A DNA stretch of 64,000 bases from Helopsaltes ochotensis (Eukaryota > Chordata > Aves > Passeriformes > Locustellidae), in NCBI GenBank assembly GCA_013400155.1, contig VXBM01000016.1:1190457-1254456 (forward strand). The letters run 5' to 3'. Below, piece by piece: positions 20,526 to 30,897 of this stretch. Positions within the stretch are counted from its first letter, which is position 1. Every line of letters starts with the position of its first letter. Under the pieces are notes generated by a model that worked only from the letters and a program-made list of their open reading frames with translations, was not told where the DNA came from and did no database searches. The position numbers and the translations under genes were made by a program.

Positions 20526-23419
20526 CTTTTCATTCCACATAGTCCTGAAGGAACATACTGTGAGCATGTTTCTTTCCCCCTCGCATTGCTATCTCATCTG
20601 AACCCCAGAATTCCTGTGTACTAAATATCAGCCTTTTGATGCTGGCTATGCAAGGTCAAACAGATAAGGACTAAGCTGGGAGGAGGCTATCATGGCAGAC
20701 AAGAATGTAAACTGTTCAGTTTGTTGCAGTGTCTCAGATTTCCTTTTTAATTTTGTATGCTTCATTCCACAGACTAGCGTGGGGGAAGAGAGGGAGACAG
20801 GCCTTACATGGCTGTGATCTAGATCCTGCATCCCACAAATGACTCTCTGCAAGTCCACAGACAGTGCCAGGAACTGTTACCTATTCACCTTTTGCAGGCT
20901 CCCCTACTGTTTTTCCCCTCTCAGACAAAAGTAGTTCTTCAAGTTCTCTGGAAAGGTAAATAAGAATCTATAGCTGATGATCCTAGGTGAGCTCATGGGT
21001 CAGGCACAATCCATTAACTGAGTTCCCTCTGGCCCCCCACTCAGTTTCTGTAATCCTGGTTGGGCTCCCAGACTCAGGCAAATTCATCAGAGGCTCCTAA
21101 TGATGACACACACTCCTGCTGGTGATTACTGATGTGAACCACCACAGCAGGAGATGCTGAGTTTGGGCAAAGGGAGGAAATAGGTCAGTTCTTTTCCTTT
21201 GGGTAGCTCAAGCTATTCAAACACTGGATGCTCTAATTCACTAATTCCTGTTTGGGTTGCTTACATCATATTACCACTCTGAAATGTACTTGATTTAGTT
21301 TCGAAACTGTTTGTTTCATGCTAATGAGGGTAGAGCAACAGACACAAGCCTGTGGGCTTTAAAGGCCACCACACCAGAGGCCCATGAATAGTCTAGGGGA
21401 AAGGTGAGCTCATGAGCCCTCCCTGTGGTCTAGCGAGGCACAGCCCTGCTCTGACCCCTCAAAGCCAGAGCTTTGCACAGGCCGTCAGGACAGTGAGCAG
21501 CACCACAGCCTCCTGCCTCAGGAATTGGTTGCCACAGCCTTTGTTCTAGGGTGATGCTGACTTAAAAGGCTGCAACCCTTCACTTCTCCCTGGCTGCTAC
21601 AGGTCACGGGGGTGATGGGAGACGTTGGCTGCCTTTTGTAGCCTCCGATTGAACACCGTGTTTGTGAGCCACAAGGACTGTGATTAAATCTCTGCTCTGA
21701 GCAGTGTTCTGAGGCCATACTGGTATCTAATTACATTCTCCGCTTCTGGCAGCTGAGGAAATGAAGATCTGCCTGTGACACTGCCTGTGGTAAAAGGGAG
21801 GGAATAGGAAAGAAGAGTGATGACTTCAAAACATCAGCTTCAGGTGCTTCCCTTGACCTTGGGTGTCCTCTTCTGTCAGCACCTGCAGCTGGGATGGGCG
21901 CTCATCCTCCTGCTCTTGTTATCCTGGTGGAGGTGAGGGGTTTGTTGGAGCTGTAGTCAGCTGTGGCCAGGCTGTTCCCAGGCAGCTAAAAGGAGCAAGG
22001 TTGTCCTGTGGTGGCACAGAGCAGGAGCGGTACAGTGAAGGTCTTGGCAACTCAGGGTCCTCCAAGATGCACCTGGCTGGAGGAGGTCCCTGATTACTTA
22101 CGGCTGCCTGTCCTAGAGGACTGAAGGAAGGACCTCCTGACAGTATGGTTGGCTGCCTTAGTAGGGTAGGTCTATCCTCCACCCCTGGTCACTGTCTGGT
22201 TCCAATTCTGGTTCTCTTTTGTCACATGGCTACAACTCTTAATGGTTTGTTTTTTGTTTTTTTTTGTGAAGCTGTTGCCATTTCTCTGTTTCCCAGGACC
22301 AGTGGCAGCTCCATAGGCACATTTCTGGTGGCAGGCAGGGAGGCAGGCTTTCTACTGTGGGGCTGTACAAAGGGCTAAATCCTGTGACCCAATGCCATGG
22401 GGAAGAAAGTTATTACTAATCCCTACCATATAGCGGCTCCGCCTGCCCAGCAGGATCAATGGCGCCATCTCAGCCCCATTATGTTGACTCTGAATCAGCA
22501 CGGAACGCCTAGGAGCCGGGAGGAGAGGGCTCCTCCCTGTGTGGGGTACTGTAGCCTGCCCGTGGGACAGCCAGGGCCTCTTTTCCTCCCCGCTGATTTT
22601 GGAAGAGGTGATGAAGCGCTCAGTGCTTGCTTGTGCCCACAGGCTAGCCCAGAGCCTGGAGCAGCAGGCAGGGCAGAGACCCTGCCGGGATGTGCGCCAG
22701 GCTCCCCAGCCCCAGGAGCGTGGGGCGAGCACGGGAGCTGCGCACCCTCCCGGCTGAGGCCAACCCGTTCTTCTGGCAGGTAGGGGCAGAGCTGGATCTT
22801 GGAGCCATTTCCGGGGAGCAGGCTGGCGCTGCCAAAAGCAGGGAGCAGCTGCCTCTTTGCCCCCACATTCACACAAGGCTGGGAATCCAGGATTTAGGGA
22901 AGGGTCGCCCATCTCTCCTTGAGCTGCTTGCGAAAACAAAGGGCGACGGCCTTTCAGACGATACCATTTAAGGAGTTCCCCAGCTTAGTGAACCTCGGCT
23001 GACCTCAGGGTATACCGAGTTTCCAGCTCAGCAGAGCAGCGTTTCAGTGGAAAGCACGCAGCCCAAAGCTTTCCGCCTTGCATCTGGGGAAGGGGGGGCT
23101 GCTGGAGCATGGGCAGCTAGTGACAGCACACAGAAAAAAAGGTGATGCCGGTTACTGACTCGGACGTAGGCAGATCCCTTCCTAGGAAGGATGTTGCAGT
23201 CTGACAGGATCGGCTTGAATGCGAAGCAGCTGCAGCAGCTTTTGGCAGGCCCTGGGTCAAGGAGCATGGGAGGGTGCCAGGCCCGCAGCGCCACTGGGTG
23301 TTGCATGTTGGGGAGCAGGAGCAGTGCCCCAGCAATGCAATGTTTACAAAGGTGAGAAACGTTATTAGCATGCAATATGCTCCTCCTGTTGTTCCAATAA
23401 GATCCAGGTGTGTACAGGG

Positions 23420-23449
23420 TGTATATACACACACGTGTGTGTATATACA
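23420..23449. repeat. 30-bp perfect palindrome of alternating purine-pyrimidine
   Basis: Two 15-nt arms meet with no spacer at the central ACGT (23433-23436 region). Each arm is TGTATATACACACAC on its own strand. Sequence this regular can extrude as a cruciform or adopt Z-DNA. The pairing breaks at the next base on each side. Confidence 0.95.
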
Positions 23450-23788
23450 TGTGCACTCGCTGCGGCTGGTGCAGGATATCGCGCAGGATTATTCCAGCCA
23501 GGCTGCAGTCAATACTGACAAATACAGTATACGTCCCGTCTTGCCCACAGCAGTGAGGGAGCTGTGGCAGGCTCAGTGCTTTCCTCCCTCTTGTGAAAGA
23601 CCTGGGGTGTTTTCAGCAGTGTGGGGAGCTTGGGTCCCAATCGCCCCAGGTCCCAACACTGCATGGTCTTGCTGCTGCACCAAGAGAATTGGAGGGGAGC
23701 GACTCCCAGCCCGGCGCCTTCCTCACCGCCAATTTACCCCTCTGTGCTCTGCCCTCTCGGCGTGCTGCAGGAGACAGGGGTTCAGGGG

Positions 23789-23834
23789 AAGAAGAAGAAA
23801 AAAAAAAAGAAAGAAGAAGAAAAAGAAAAAAAAA
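23789..23834. repeat. Purine-rich (GAA/A)n low-complexity tract
   Basis: Almost pure A/G run made of GAAGAA units and A homopolymers. Confidence 0.85.
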
Positions 23835-25834
23835 TAGCATGTGAGATCATATAATTAAAGATGGTATCAGAATGTCTAATTAGGATGACTGAGAGAACTT
23901 GGCTGGGAGACGCAGCCAAGAGCTGAGTTAGTGTGTTTGCCAGTCCAAAGCTCCTTAACAGTAATTAATCCTTAAATGTCCAATTGTTCAGAGTTCAAGG
24001 AAACACCTCCTACTACTGTACTTTGTGTTCCTGTTAAGCAAGGAGACACAGCAGGGCGTGTGCCCTTATTCTGTAAGAGCGACACGCCTAGGGGTGTTGT
24101 TAGGAACTAGACCGAAGGTTGAGTATAATTATTAACTACCTAAGAGTTCCCAGCATTGCACAATTACCCAAGCCGCCTTGCAGCTGTGCACTCGCCCTGT
24201 TTGGGTTTTTCATTGTTTTTTTGGTTTTTAGGTTTGGTGGTTTTTTTGGTTTTTTTTTCCTTTCTTTTTAAAATAGAAATGCTGAGCTTTAGCAGTGATA
24301 TCCTACTGAAGTGTCATCCACTCCCCTTCCAGTGTCCATTGTGCCACTGAGTTGGGATGCCGTAGCAGAGGGGAATGAGGGCAGCACATATACCTATACA
24401 GATACTGTATGGCAGTCTGTGCCCCTCACTGAAACTCAATAGGCTTATTTACATCATTTGCAAATTTGACCCAGAGATTTTCCCTTTGTTTTGATGCTGT
24501 CAATGACTCTTGCATTAACATAAAAGCCTTGGCTATTTACTCTGGGGGTTTTTATTCTGTTTGCATTTTTGAGGCGAGCTGTGTTGGGTTTTTTCCCTTT
24601 CTAATATTAAGCGAGGGGAAAACCTGGAGGAAAGAAATGTAGGTTTGACACGATAGGTGAACTGATCTGCTCATCCTGCTACAGGGCTTCTGCCGTTTTT
24701 GGATCCTGGTTGAGGCGGTGGCTGGGATGGCTGAGAGAGGGTGCTGAGCTGTGGGCAGCTGGTCTGGCCGCAGCAGGCGGGTGGGTTTGGGGAGCAGAGG
24801 CACCGGCCGCTGTTTGGTGCCTTCAGGAAAGCCCAACTCAGCAGCGGCATCACAGCTTGCTGGCAGACAGGAGGGGAGATGTGTCATTTCCTCAGGTGCA
24901 TCATCTTCTTTTAAGTCGTCTTTCTGTGTGTTTTTATCCTCTCCCATCCTTTTTTTTAATTGACCCTTTCTGGTGGGCGTGGTGAGGGCCCAGCTGGGAG
25001 CCGGCCGGCCAAAGTCGCTTCTGCAGGGGACCATTAACTCGGGCGTCAGCCAAGGCCGTTTGGTGTTTATAAAACGCAGACAATTAAACACAGTCGCAGC
25101 CCTGCAATGCTATAATTGGAAAGCAGACTGGGACGATGTCCACCAAGAGGGACCGGCTCCCCGGCACCGAGGAGGGCTGGGCGGGCAGGGCCGTGCTGTC
25201 CTGCCAGCCCAGCAGGACTCGGACGGAGCCACAGCGTGCTAACACCCAGCCGGGAGGCTCCCGGCCCTGCCTACATGCTATGGACGTGAAACAAAGGCTT
25301 GGGAGGGAAACAGAGGAAAAAAGAAGGACTTGCCCGAGGCCAGCTGACAGCCAGGAGCTGGCTGGGTGCCTGCCTGGCTCCCTGGGTGCAGACTGCACTG
25401 TGTCCCTGTGGGTCCATGGTGGGGATAATAGCCTTGCTTCTGCAGGCATGTATCAGGGCATGAAGGCACTTCCTCAGCCAGGCCACCACATGGGGAGGGT
25501 GAAGGGACCAGTGGTTGCCCCCTTGGGATTTGGAAATAGCCATTAACTGAGCCCTGGGCTGCAGGCTGGCTTCAGGGTCACAGTCCGTGGGGAGTGGGGT
25601 GGCTGGGGCTGTTCCCAGATAACACAATACTCCTGCAACCCAGCCTCCACCCTTAGCCAGCCTGGTGCTGCAGCACCAAATGCCATTGATGGCAGTTCCC
25701 CACCAGTGGCTGAGTGGCCTCTGGAAGATGCATCAGGCAGCTGTTGAACTCTCCAAGACTCTCCAAGTCTTCTGTGTAGTCTGGCAAGTGAGGAAGATGC
25801 TGAGTACTGGATTGGGATTGCCATAGCCCTGCTC

Positions 25835-26005
25835 CAAGCTCTGCAACTGACTCACTGTTTCACCATGAGCACACCACTTCACCTTTTTGTGACTCAGAAT
25901 TTTCATCTATCAATTAGGGATTTATGAGGTTTAATTAAGGTCTGTGAAGCCCTTTGAGATCCTCACTTGAAAGATGCTGTGCAGGCATAAAGTGCTGTAC
26001 GCAAT
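25835..26005 (+). mobile_element. Ancient MIR/CORE-type SINE relic
   Basis: The order of blocks matches old amniote tRNA-derived SINEs: a GCTCTGCAACTGACTCACTG segment, a CACTTCACCTTTTTGTGACTCAG segment, TTTTCATCTATCAATTAGGG, then TCTGTGAAGCCCTTTGAGATCC and a tail resembling AAAGATGCTGTGCAGGCATAAAG. Divergence is high. The family (MIR versus a sauropsid CORE-SINE) cannot be settled by eye. Confidence 0.6.
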
Positions 26006-27479
26006 GAAGAAAACAAGAGAAATTAAAAGCTCCAGACGAGAGGGAAGAGAGGGCAGGTTTCCCACTGCTTGGTCTCCCAATTACATGCTCCTTGTTAGGA
26101 TGGCAACCTCACTTTAACCTGTGGACAAACGAACTTGTTCACCCCTTCTTGCAGCAGACAGGCGATGACGTGCAGCGGTGTCTTACTCATTGGTTAGCCT
26201 TCAGTCATCTTTCCAGAAGTATGAGCAAACAGGGAAGGGGGAAGGGAGCAAGGGCGGGTGAGGAGTATGAATTCCAGAGAAAAGGGAAGTATCAGAAAGC
26301 AAGCTAGGATGTGCAAGGGCCTTTATCACTGCTGTTGAGATCTAGCTTTGCTTAGTAACAAACAGGAACAGATTTCATCTGTCCCTAGAGGTACGTGCCC
26401 TGGAGCAGGGAAGAGCTGATGTATTACAGCACAGAGGAAGCAAGGGAGTCTTCTTATGCAAGGCATCTCTTCCAGTGTCAGAGAAGGTAGATTCAAGGAG
26501 TTTGAGGGAAACGTTTGAGCTTAGCTAAATGAAACACTGTTTTATCTGTGTTTTTTAAGGTAAAGGCCTTGTTTGCAGAAGCCATGGAACACACAATCCG
26601 AAGCTTGTGCTTAAATGTAGGCATAAGCTTAAGGCCTTTGCTGAATGGGGACATGCCCAAATTTATTTAGGTGCATGGTGGAAACCAGGTCTAAGGTCTG
26701 GGAATCTTACAGCAGTGATATTAGCAGGACCTCGAAGGCCCCCAGGAGCCACAGAAAGCAGTAATATGTTAACAGTATTGCTATACTATTCACAGGGATG
26801 GGTTGACCTGGGGGAGGAATGGGCTAAAAGCAAGCTCCGTCTCCAATCTTTATTTTTGCCTTTGCTTGCAGTACAAACAGCCCTGTGGAAGCAGGCTCCT
26901 GTAGGTGTGGTCTGTGTATGCACTCGTGGGTGTGCCGCTTTGTTGTGTTAAAAGGACCATTCCTCACCTGAAAGCAAGTTTCCAGGTTGTCGCTGACAGT
27001 CACATCAAAACTTGTGACCCCTCCCATCCCCCACCTGCATACCTTCCCTCTTATGTAAGAAAAACAGAGATGCCTGTTGAGGTGAAGCCCAAACTAGTCG
27101 CGGGTTTGGTGTCTGCCTTTGTTCCACACTGATCTGGGACCCCTCTGCCTTTCTTCTGAGCTGCCAGGGAAAACATGCCTGGTAATTGCTGCTGGCTACA
27201 GGAGACCCCTGCAATCAGAGCAGCCATCCTCACTCTTCTCTTTCTCTCCCAAGAAAACCTCCCCCAACCCATCTAGCTTTCCTTAAGGTTTGTTAGGCTT
27301 TCTGTTGGGCTGGCTGATCTGCTCTAACTCCGTCTTTCTGAAACTGCTAGTGCTCCAAATTTGGCACAAAGCTTAGCATTAGTGAGCAGTGTTTTGGAGT
27401 AAAACAGAATAATGACTTTCTGTGGCATACTTATGACACTCCATTAATATATCCCAAAAGAAATGTTTTTGTTGCAACT
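26006..27479. other. Intergenic, nothing recognised
   Basis: Ordinary unique-looking sequence with no gene, RNA or element that I can support. Confidence 0.5.
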
Positions 27480-27720
27480 GCAACAAAACTGTTGACTCAT
27501 AGTATGATCCACTCTAATTCCTCCAGATCCTTTTGTGTAGTACTGCTGCTTAACCAATTATTCCAAGTCATCCATTTGTGCACTTAATTTCTCCTTCCCA
27601 ATCATAGTACTTTGCTGTGTTTTTATTGAATTTTATCCAGTTGATTCTGAGCAGCTTTTGCAATTTATTGAGATCACTTGAAATAATAGCATGCATGTTA
27701 ATTGTTCAGAAAATCCTATG
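27480..27720 (-). mobile_element. Ancient CR1 LINE relic, reverse-transcriptase end of ORF2
   Basis: Read on the minus strand, the translation retains pieces typical of the thumb end of CR1 reverse transcriptase: SDLNKLQKL, WIKFNKN and a QKDLEELEW stretch, interrupted by frameshifts and stops. It is much older than the 3' end at 20.2-20.5 kb and cannot encode a protein. Confidence 0.65.
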
Positions 27721-28204
27721 GACAGGCCCATGCCTGCACCCATAGCTGGTTCCAGAACCCAGCCTTTCCATCTTAAAAACAAAGGCCTCTAGCACTTGAT
27801 GGCATTCTTGCAGTATTCTGCTGAAATGTCAGGATGAAGTGTGGCAGAGCTGTGAATTTTGGAAGGCTCTTTCAATGGAAATATGGGATAAGAGCATCTG
27901 TTCAGCTGGCAGTGGCTTTTGGTCTCCGATCATCTAGCATTGGTTTGAATTGCTGTTATTTTCTCTATTATTTCTGGTCTTCAAAGCATGCAGTCACTGA
28001 AAATATGCAAGCTTGGAATTGGCTTCTGACTGTGAGGGAGGATGTGATGATATACCTGGACAAAAGCAGGACACATCAAGAATCCCCTGGCTTCTCATCC
28101 TAAGGACTGGAGGTACAGCTCCACGGCCTTGACATTTTTTCCCCCCTCTCAGTCGAAGGGTCAGGATACTCGTTGTGTTCAGGAGTGAAAATGCAGGAAT
28201 TTGG

Positions 28205-28217
28205 TGTCCTCTGGTGG
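28205..28217 (-). promoter_or_regulatory. CTCF-like motif, minus orientation
   Basis: TGTCCTCTGGTGG matches the reverse-oriented CTCF core at 12 of 13 positions. Single motifs of this quality occur by chance, so occupancy is unproven. Confidence 0.3.
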
Positions 28218-30640
28218 CAACTGCGAGAGTTACAGCTGGCTAAAGCAGGCGTGACCCTCCACACGCAGTTTCTCGCTCAGGCCAACTGGCCATGTGCTCC
28301 AGCCAGAGCACTGATACTCCTTTCTGCCCTGCACTGTAAATATTTCTAGTCCAGTCTGGCTTCCGTAGTTTCTGTATGCTCACCCCTCCTATTTATTTTA
28401 TGCCCATTTACTTGCATCCCTTTCTTTGAGTGCTGAGCTCTGTGTGACTTCGGGTTTAAGATTCACTTGATGGTGTTTGCTTGCTGTTGTCCTGTGATTT
28501 CTTTGCCTCACAAAAGGAAATTTGGTTTCTGTAAGCACCTCTTCACAATTACAGAAGGCTTCAGCTGCTTGGCCTTGCACGGTCCCTTAGTAAAATAAGT
28601 GTGTCTGTGTCCAAAGGCCTTTCAGCCCACTTCTCTAAGCACCGACTCTGTTACCCATGGGCTTGTCTCAGTGCAGTTCCACTCATTGAATGAAAGAACT
28701 GGTGAGCAAGAAGACACAGAGCACCTGGACAGCCCATGTTTGGCTTTTAGCCACAAAACAGCTGAGAGCAGATCAGAGCATTGCATAGATGGTGAACGCT
28801 ATGTTGGGAGGACATGTTTGCCACGATTTGTGTTGTGTGAAGTTTGTGAAGGGGGCATGCCAAGCCATAGGCTCCTGGCTCCAGGAGCTTCTGCTGCTCA
28901 TGGGCGAAAACTGAGCAACCCTGGGGGCTGTGGAGTGTAGAAGTCTCTAAGAGTTTGGTGGAAATGCAGCCAGAAAAGTGAAACAGTTACATCCCATATG
29001 AGGAAAAGCAGCCTTACCTCCTCTCCCCATCTCAGTGACTATGCTACTGCTTGATAGTCTTCTCTTTTTCAAGAGCAGCACAAGTATTAATGATGCAAAG
29101 GGAATATAGCACATCTGGGGCTGGCTCACTGAGGTCAAAGGAATACGTTTTTTGACCTGTAAAGAGAGGCTGAGAAACGAACTTCTGCAGGGGAGTCAGG
29201 TGAACAGAGGATTTATGGGATGTGCACAGATGGACTAGCAAGTCTGGGACACCGTGGCACCTAGACAGGCTGACCCCACAGAGTCTATTTGTTGCAACCT
29301 CATGTGGGAAGAGCTTCAGAGACACAGGAGAGTCAGGAGCTTCCCACACTGGCTGCTGCAGCTACAGCTCTGGCTGAAAACAGAGCCTCTTTGTGGCATG
29401 AATACAAACAGCCAAAAGCTGGCACTGCTTTGGGAATTTTATAGCTTAATGGAAAAGAATGGGAGAAAGGGAATACTCATGCTTTCATTTTACAGAGAAC
29501 CACAGTGCTTTGAGACTTCTTCAGTTCACCGCAGTTTTTTTTAGGTGCCTGATTTCCATGCAAATATTTGAGAATGAGGTACTTTTCATGTGAGCATCAA
29601 CGAACTCACCCAGAGACGCGGGAAGGGAGCACATATTTTCTGGTGCCTGCCATCAAATGCCATCACTGTCTATCAGAGGCAGGCAGACTGCTTCCCTTTT
29701 CTATCTACCTTCCTGCCAGCCCTGCTTTCTCAAGGCTGTGGTAGCGCTGGTGAACCCGCTCAAGTCTGTGGCTGTAAACAGGGCTCCCCAGAAATGAGCC
29801 TTATCTCCTGATTTGATAGCCAGGGGGCCAACAGGAAGTATCTGGTCCCCAGCATCCTGATGCTTACAGACTCAAACGAATCCTCACAATACAGAAAAGT
29901 CAGTAAAAGGAGTGTTTAGCAGAGGATCTTTAAATCTTGGCTTCTGCTGTTCTCTGGCTGTTCAGAGTCCTCAGCAGCCTTGCAGACATCATCAGTCTTC
30001 AGGGGCTCCTGCCCCAGGGAGCTGGGAGGATTTCAGCCTATGGCATGATCTGCAGTTCACTTGTATCAAAGGCCCAGAAGCTGCTAGAGTAGGCAGTGGG
30101 GAGCAGTTCCAGCTTTTGCTGCAAAGGGCACACCGTGTTTTTGTGACAGGCAATGGGGATTGAAGGACCTGTGGCAGATACACAAGCTGCAAAGGTAGGC
30201 TGGACACCACCAGCTTCTCAGCAGCACCGAGAAGTCTGTGGAGATGGACTTTAGGCTGTACTTTTGACTAACCACGGATGAGTGGCTAAAGGGCATGTGC
30301 CCTCAGCAAGCAATCACACAATCTGTGTGGGAGGTTGTGCCCTACTTAAGGCACAAGGAAGAAATTTCAAGCTTCATTCAATTATTAACATTGGGTTGGA
30401 GTTTTTGTTGTTGTGTTGATGTCTTCAGCTACTGATAGGTGCTTGCAGGAGAGCACTGCTTCACAGCTCATCCAAAACATGGGTATAATTGTGGTGTGAC
30501 CTTGCTTATTTACGTACTTACTGCCACATCTTAGGTCTCTATAGCAGCTATGCAGATCCTAGCTATAAAAGTCAAGAGTCCAACCATGCGCTGAGCTTAG
30601 AAAAATTTAGGGAAGTGTATTTGAGGCCTTGCGTTTGTAT

Positions 30641-30642
<2 letters not shown>

Positions 30643-30671
<29 letters not shown>

Positions 30672-30696
30672 NNNNNNNNNNNNNNNNNNNTTTTTT
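30643..30696. repeat. Poly-T run containing an assembly gap
   Basis: 29 T, then 19 N (30672-30690), then 6 T. The gap is almost certainly part of the same homopolymer and its length is not known. Confidence 0.9.
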
Positions 30697-30885
30697 AAAG
30701 CCATTTTAGAAACAATTTATATCTTCCTCGCCTGCAACTCCAAAAGCCTGAGTTTTTTAAAGGAGTGCGCTAAGCATTACATGCCTTTTGCCCACTCTCA
30801 GGAGTCTGACCATAGGCAGACCGGTGCTTTCCAGTTCCGCATTAACCTTCGTGTTCTTCTTTTCCCTGGAGGATTTGCGCTCCCT

Positions 30886-30897
30886 CCAGCAGGTGGT
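30886..30897 (+). promoter_or_regulatory. CTCF-like motif, plus orientation
   Basis: CCAGCAGGTGGT matches the CTCF core with one mismatch. It lies in a CpG-containing patch and points away from the minus-oriented motif at 28205-28217. Confidence 0.3.

Larger units (their letters stand above)
20526..25834. other. Intergenic region with GC-rich patches
   Basis: No gene recognised. CpG-containing GC-rich patches lie near 22.49-22.86, 23.05-23.29 and 24.98-25.24 kb. AT-rich segments at 23.85-24.18 kb contain several TAATTA/ATTAAT cores. Low-complexity stretches are a purine-rich run at 23789-23834 and T/G-rich sequence at 24206-24268. The patches could be distal regulatory DNA; that is inference from composition only. 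Confidence 0.5.

Noticed and set aside
22352..22939. 195-codon minus-strand open frame in the intergenic region
   Set aside because: GC-rich patch; the composition is dominated by Pro/Ala/Ser/Arg/Trp, with no domain, no good splice context and several overlapping frames equally open.
24552..25091. 179-codon minus-strand open frame with a Lys/Asp/Glu-rich middle
   Set aside because: About one frame of this length is expected by chance in 64 kb of this composition. No motif was recognised and no neighbouring exon could be joined.
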